Source: Argonema antarcticum A004/B2
Lineage (GTDB): Bacteria > Cyanobacteriota > Cyanobacteriia > Cyanobacteriales > Aerosakkonemataceae
Length of the DNA stretch: 64,000 nt
Reading direction: 5' to 3'
NCBI RefSeq assembly: GCF_023333585.1
Contig: NZ_JAIQZN010000029.1
Coordinates: 1 to 64,000 of the forward strand
Each line of letters starts with the position of its first letter. The stretch's first letter is position 1. Under the pieces are notes generated by a model. That model worked only from the letters and a program-made list of their open reading frames with translations. It was not told where the DNA came from and did no database searches. Positions 60,658 through 64,000 of this stretch are shown here, one piece after another. Made by a program: the position numbers and the translations under genes.

Positions 60658-62079
60658 ATGGCAACTATAAACGGCACAACAAGCAATGATTTCCTTGATG
60701 GTTCTTTAGAAGCTGACATTATTAGCGGATTAATAGGAGATGACATAATTCGCGGTTTTGACGGCAATGACAATATTAACAGTAATGAAGGAAATGACAT
60801 TATTAACGGCAACGCTGGTAATGATAACGTGCAAGGCGGTCAAGGCAACGATATCGTGCGCGGAGGTCAAGGAAATGACCAAGTTTTTGGTAATTTAGGT
60901 AACGATACTTTATTCGGAGATTTGGGTGCTGATACTTTAACTGGTGGGGAAGGTAACGATACATTTTTCTTACGAAACAATGCTGGTACGGATATTTTTG
61001 TTGATTTTGCTGATGGAGTCGATCGACTTGGTTTGTCTAGCGGTTTGAGTTTTAACGACCTTTTAATTAGTCAAGGTACAGGTGCTAACGCTAACAACAC
61101 TATTATTACAGACAATATCACAGGTGAGCTTTTGGCAATTTTGCAAGGTGTCAATAGCACCACGATAACTCTTGACGATTTTACCACTGGCGATTTTGAC
61201 GAAAACTTTTACTTGGTAAGGAATTTCGATGTTGCTTATGCACTTTTTAAAGGGCAAATAAACAGTGCTTTAGACCACTACAATCAAGCTGGAAAAGCTG
61301 AAGGTCGAATGGGCACTCCTCCCAGACCTAGCACTTTTAATATTGAGTTCGACTATCGATTTGATACGAATGGATTTTTGGCCGATCCCGCTCGCAAAGC
61401 AACTTTAGAAGCAGCAGCTAAAGTTTGGGAATCTGTTATTCAAGATGAATTCCCCGATATCCCTGCTGGTACTGCATTCTTCGTAGAAAATCCTCAAACG
61501 GGGCAAATAGATAGGATTGTTTTAGATAAGCCGATCGACGATCTTCTAATTTTTGTGGGTGCTAAACCTTTTACTGGCGAAATTAGCGAAGCTGGTGGAG
61601 TAACAAATGGTGAAGCTGCTGGTTTTGAAGATGCCAATGGTTTTTCGTATCTTTTCCTAAATCGAATTGAAGGAGATAACTATGAACCTTATGCAGGAAG
61701 CATATCATTTAATACTCTAGTTACATATCAGGTCGATTCTACTCCATTTATCTTGAGCGACAATCCGCCTGGAAATTTTGGTTATGGTCTTTTTTCTACT
61801 GCGGAGCATGAAATTGGTCACGCTTTAGGAATCGGTTTAGGAGGTACTTTTGAAAAACGAAGTAACGAAAATATTTTTGATGGCCCTAATGTTAGGGCTG
61901 TTAATGGAGGCAATCCCATTCCTTTTGATGGTGAAGGGCATCCGCAATTCAATTTTGTGAGCAGTAAGGGTGTGCCAGCTTTTCTAGGAGGTAGTGAGAA
62001 TTTACGGTCACTTATACCTACAGAAGTGGATTTGGCGATTTTAGCAGATATTGGCTACCAAATTGCTGGGGGTTTTTGA
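60658..62079 (+). CDS. RTX (N-terminal) protein with C-terminal metalloprotease-like domain
   Basis: A 473-aa protein with the domain order of 50144 reversed. RTX nonapeptides at about 10-110 (GFDGNDNINS, GNAGNDNVQGGQGNDIVRG) with cap DTFFLR. One NPDV-type repeat at about 178-220 (FYLVRNFDVAYALFKG...HYNQAGKAEGR). Then the protease-like domain (FNIEFDYRFDTNGFLADPAR, IDDLLIFVGA) with HEIGH at 384-388. The displaced ligand candidate is His428 in GEGHPQF, at the same spacing as in the paralogue. The Met-turn position holds Phe442 (PAFLGG) instead of Met, so activity is uncertain. AGGAG precedes the ATG. Confidence 0.9.
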   Translation: MATINGTTSNDFLDGSLEADIISGLIGDDIIRGFDGNDNINSNEGNDIINGNAGNDNVQGGQGNDIVRGGQGNDQVFGNLGNDTLFGDLGADTLTGGEGNDTFFLRNNAGTDIFVDFADGVDRLGLSSGLSFNDLLISQGTGANANNTIITDNITGELLAILQGVNSTTITLDDFTTGDFDENFYLVRNFDVAYALFKGQINSALDHYNQAGKAEGRMGTPPRPSTFNIEFDYRFDTNGFLADPARKATLEAAAKVWESVIQDEFPDIPAGTAFFVENPQTGQIDRIVLDKPIDDLLIFVGAKPFTGEISEAGGVTNGEAAGFEDANGFSYLFLNRIEGDNYEPYAGSISFNTLVTYQVDSTPFILSDNPPGNFGYGLFSTAEHEIGHALGIGLGGTFEKRSNENIFDGPNVRAVNGGNPIPFDGEGHPQFNFVSSKGVPAFLGGSENLRSLIPTEVDLAILADIGYQIAGGF

Positions 62080-62163
62080 GTAATTTCAAAGCTGGTTTTT
62101 CAGGAAGCGATCGCATTCCTAAAAATCCGATCGCTTCCCCTTCGCTCTATCTAGGATGTAGAA

Positions 62164-62397
62164 ATGTCATCAGAATCTGACAATCCGCCAACTACCATTA
62201 ACGAAATTTTCGCCCGGATTGAGAGCCTTCTGCTTGAAACTTGGCAAGAAACGGGCTTTGGGTGTTTGACCATCGAAAGCGATCGGCCCAAAGATAAAAA
62301 AATTCGGATAATTATCAAGGGTGGCACTCATTATCGGTATGTTATTACTGATGAAGAAGTTGTGAGGTGGGCTGGAAACAAATCTTTACGATCGTAA
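62164..62397 (+). CDS. 77-aa conserved protein in duplicated unit, copy 2
   Basis: Identical at nucleotide level to the ORF at 51931-52164. Here it follows a metalloprotease-RTX gene and precedes the second candidate RNA and the COP23 gene. Function unknown; see copy 1 for layout. Confidence 0.65.
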   Translation: MSSESDNPPTTINEIFARIESLLLETWQETGFGCLTIESDRPKDKKIRIIIKGGTHYRYVITDEEVVRWAGNKSLRS

Positions 62398-62425
62398 TTC
62401 TACCCCTAGTGGTATAATTCATGCA

Positions 62426-62649
62426 AATGCTGGAGTGAGGCAGATGCCCACACCGCAAAAAGCATCCATAAAGGGTTCAAGATGCTAGCTTGAGGCGTAA
62501 CGGCTAAAAGCAGGGACGCTGTACGATTGTAAGTATCGACAGCAAACAACTTTAAATCAATTAAATATTCAGAGAACCTAGTCTGTGACGGATGTGAGTT
62601 TCGCGGGGCTGGGGAAATGGCAAATTTAACCATTTCCCCAGCTTTTTGT
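62426..62649 (+). ncRNA. Candidate structured RNA / 5' leader, copy 2
   Basis: TATAAT at 62413-62418 predicts a start near 62425. It matches copy 1 except for about ten positions, scattered in the first two thirds and concentrated in the terminator loop. It ends 67 nt before the COP23 start codon. Confidence 0.5.
62608..62649 (+). terminator. Strong intrinsic terminator, copy 2
   Basis: The same 13-bp stem GCTGGGGAAATGG / CCATTTCCCCAGC, but the loop is CAAATTTAA, the exact reverse complement of the copy 1 loop. Followed by TTTTTGTC. Confidence 0.9.
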
Positions 62650-62716
62650 CTTGTTAAGTTCAGTTTTTTCCTTGTTTGTTGTTGATTTGTTTTCACTTTT
62701 GGAGTTTTCAATCGCT

Positions 62717-63334
62717 ATGAAACGACAATTGCTAACACAAATTCTGGCAGCAGGATCGATCGCACTCGCCAGCGGAAGCATAACCAGTCAACCCAGTCAA
62801 GCGCAAAGTACCACTTTTTTCTGCGGTGCAAGCCAAGGTAAACCAGCCACGATCGCCCAAACCCCACGCGGCAATATCCCTGTAATTGTTTGGGTTTCGC
62901 AGTATTTCACCCGTTCTGGATTTAACCCTCAAGCCCGCTGCGAAGATGTATCCAGCAGATTCCAAAGTTTTTACAGCCAAGGCGCTTTGAACTTCATCAC
63001 CGCCGGAATTGTCAACGGTCAACCAGTGGTCTGCGCTACTGGTGCAGCAGGTGGCCCTTGCAACAACACCAATGTTTTGTTCACGCTCAAGCCTGGGGAA
63101 AACGCCGCCCGCGTAATTCAAGGATTACACCAAATTCGGGGCGGTGCATCTAGGCCACTTTACGAAGGCACGAGGCGGCGTAGCAGTTCTAGTTCCGACT
63201 CGATTAATGTTAACGATTTCCTCAACAACGCCCCGGTAGAAGCAGAAGCTTCCGCCAGCAGTCCCGAACCAAATAATGCAGCCCCGGCGATGAGTCAGCC
63301 TTCTTCTGCACCTGCGGGCGGTAATGCTTGGTAA
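62717..63334 (+). CDS. COP23 domain secreted protein
   Basis: A 205-aa protein. Signal peptide (LLTQILAAGSIALASGSITS, cleavage near SQAQS), then the COP23 domain: TTFFCGASQGKPATIAQTPR, IPVIVWVSQYF, ARCEDVSSRFQSFYSQGALN, GQPVVCATGAAGGPCNN and NVLFTLKPGENAARVIQGL. Four Cys residues could form two disulphides. COP23 was first described as a circadian-oscillating membrane-associated polypeptide in Cyanothece. A Ser/Pro/Ala-rich tail ends it. An upstream open frame to 62651 is leader sequence; the ATG at 62717 begins the signal peptide. A trypsin-like protease gene follows, a common pairing. Confidence 0.92.
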   Translation: MKRQLLTQILAAGSIALASGSITSQPSQAQSTTFFCGASQGKPATIAQTPRGNIPVIVWVSQYFTRSGFNPQARCEDVSSRFQSFYSQGALNFITAGIVNGQPVVCATGAAGGPCNNTNVLFTLKPGENAARVIQGLHQIRGGASRPLYEGTRRRSSSSSDSINVNDFLNNAPVEAEASASSPEPNNAAPAMSQPSSAPAGGNAW

Positions 63335-63355
63335 GAAACTGCCACTAGCTAGGCC

Positions 63356-63387
63356 AAAAACCCGGTTTTTCTAAAAAACCGGGTTTC
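63356..63387 (+). terminator. AAACCCGGTTTTT hairpin terminator
   Basis: AAAAACCCGGTTTTT pairs with AAAAACCGGGTTT around TCTA, then CTT, 21 bp after the COP23 stop. It is built from the dispersed GGGTTTCT-type repeat. Confidence 0.7.
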
Positions 63388-63495
63388 TTGAACCGGGAGG
63401 GCGAAGCATTCGGGTCAAAAAATTGTTGCCGATCGCGATCGATAGTCACTCCGTCAGGCTTCGCCCCTACACAATACCCTAGCCCCGACGCTCAA

Positions 63496-64000
63496 ATGAA
63501 CTGGTCTTTATCTATCCTCATCGCTTGTATTGGCAGTTGTCTAATCTATCTGCCAGTACAGGCAATTCCTCACAATGTTGCTGCACCAGCAATTCCCGTG
63601 TCACCCGCACTATCGCCAGAACAAGTGAGGGAGGTAGCAAGATCGATCGCAGTCAAAGTTTTATGTGGCGATACTTGTGGATCGGGAATTTTAATCGCCA
63701 AACAAGGACAAATTTATACTGTACTGACCAACGATCACGTCCTGACAGCCGGATACGGAAAGCCATATCGCATTCAAACTCCTGACGGACGCATCTACCC
63801 AGCAACGGTATTAAGGGCGAGTGGGTTTGGTGGTGACGATTTGGGGTTGTTGCAATTTGGCAGTTCCGCTAGTTACAGATTGGCATCTTTACCAGTTTCT
63901 TCAACATTGGCGGTAGGCGATCGCGTTTTTGCAGCTGGTTTTCCAGTGGAAGCTGAGGAGTTTGTCTTCAACAGCGGGGAGATTTCTTTAATTCTCGATC
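63496..64000 (+). CDS. Trypsin-like (S1) serine protease, 3' end beyond window
   Basis: The frame is open from the ATG at 63496 to the window end (168 codons). A signal peptide (LSILIACIGSCLIYLPVQA) precedes a chymotrypsin-fold domain: SIAVKVLCGDTCGSGILIAK, the catalytic His in TVLTNDHVLTAG, and the catalytic Asp in GGDDLGLLQF. The nucleophilic Ser region lies past the edge. Cyanobacterial relatives often carry TPR repeats after the protease. An alternative frame across 63525-63785 is not a gene. Confidence 0.85.
   Translation, partial: MNWSLSILIACIGSCLIYLPVQAIPHNVAAPAIPVSPALSPEQVREVARSIAVKVLCGDTCGSGILIAKQGQIYTVLTNDHVLTAGYGKPYRIQTPDGRIYPATVLRASGFGGDDLGLLQFGSSASYRLASLPVSSTLAVGDRVFAAGFPVEAEEFVFNSGEISLILD

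Larger units (their letters stand above)
62105..62649 (+). repeat. Large direct repeat, copy 2
   Basis: Second copy of the unit at 51872-52415, beginning 25 bp after the metalloprotease stop. Same orientation and layout: left hairpin, 77-aa ORF, candidate RNA, terminator. Confidence 0.9.

Overview
The window looks like a chromosomal segment of a filamentous cyanobacterium. It carries psaX (a photosystem I subunit), light-dependent protochlorophyllide reductase (por), COP23, Nif11-like, DUF928, CHAT and filamentous-haemagglutinin families, and dense GCGATCGC (HIP1) octamers. An Oscillatoriales or Microcoleus-like host is an inference from gene content only.

0-12 kb is a mosaic of short housekeeping and accessory genes: a secreted protein cut by the left edge, a stand-alone vMAP-type HTH protein, an orphan DUF1778-like antitoxin, a Uma2 protein, an O-methyltransferase, a LysR regulator, a translationally coupled tcmP-DUF5131 pair, GNAT, gluconokinase, Nif11, cupin, SemiSWEET, VOC and SIMPL proteins.

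12-17 kb holds two tandem paralogous dynamin-like GTPases. 17-27.8 kb is a four-gene minus-strand signalling operon: three receiver/PAS/histidine-kinase proteins and one receiver-GGDEF-EAL protein. No DNA-binding output domain is present, and the first kinase has lost its N-terminal phospho-acceptor Asp.

28-37 kb is core-type metabolism: TspO-like, GST, a response regulator with an Ala/Pro linker, lipA, psaX, livH, a copper chaperone, a sugar permease, purN and por. It is interrupted by a MITE-like repeat family (three copies, two almost identical and inverted) and a decayed IS630-like transposase fragment.

37.6-64 kb is an accessory island of exported proteins. Its first half has a filamentous-haemagglutinin-type exoprotein, an RTX protein, a secreted TPR-CHAT protease-like protein, and an operon of vMAP-like HTH/NB-ARC, CHASE2 Ser/Thr kinase and DUF928. 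Its second half (50-62 kb) has RTX and metalloprotease proteins, a PEP-CTERM protein, a giant Calx-beta/vWD/FG-GAP protein, a CAP-domain protein and a small Cys-rich membrane protein, followed by COP23 and a trypsin-like protease.

Two non-coding layers tie the second half together. (i) A promoter architecture occurs three times (about 49.8, 58.1 and 58.5 kb): phased 12-bp repeats, a CACAAC-N4-GTTGTG palindrome and a -10-like hexamer exactly 23 nt downstream. (ii) A direct repeat of about 544 bp (51.87 and 62.10 kb) carries an identical 77-aa ORF plus a candidate structured RNA ending in a strong terminator just upstream of two secreted-protein genes. The terminator loop is inverted between the copies. 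These are the strongest candidates for something undescribed.
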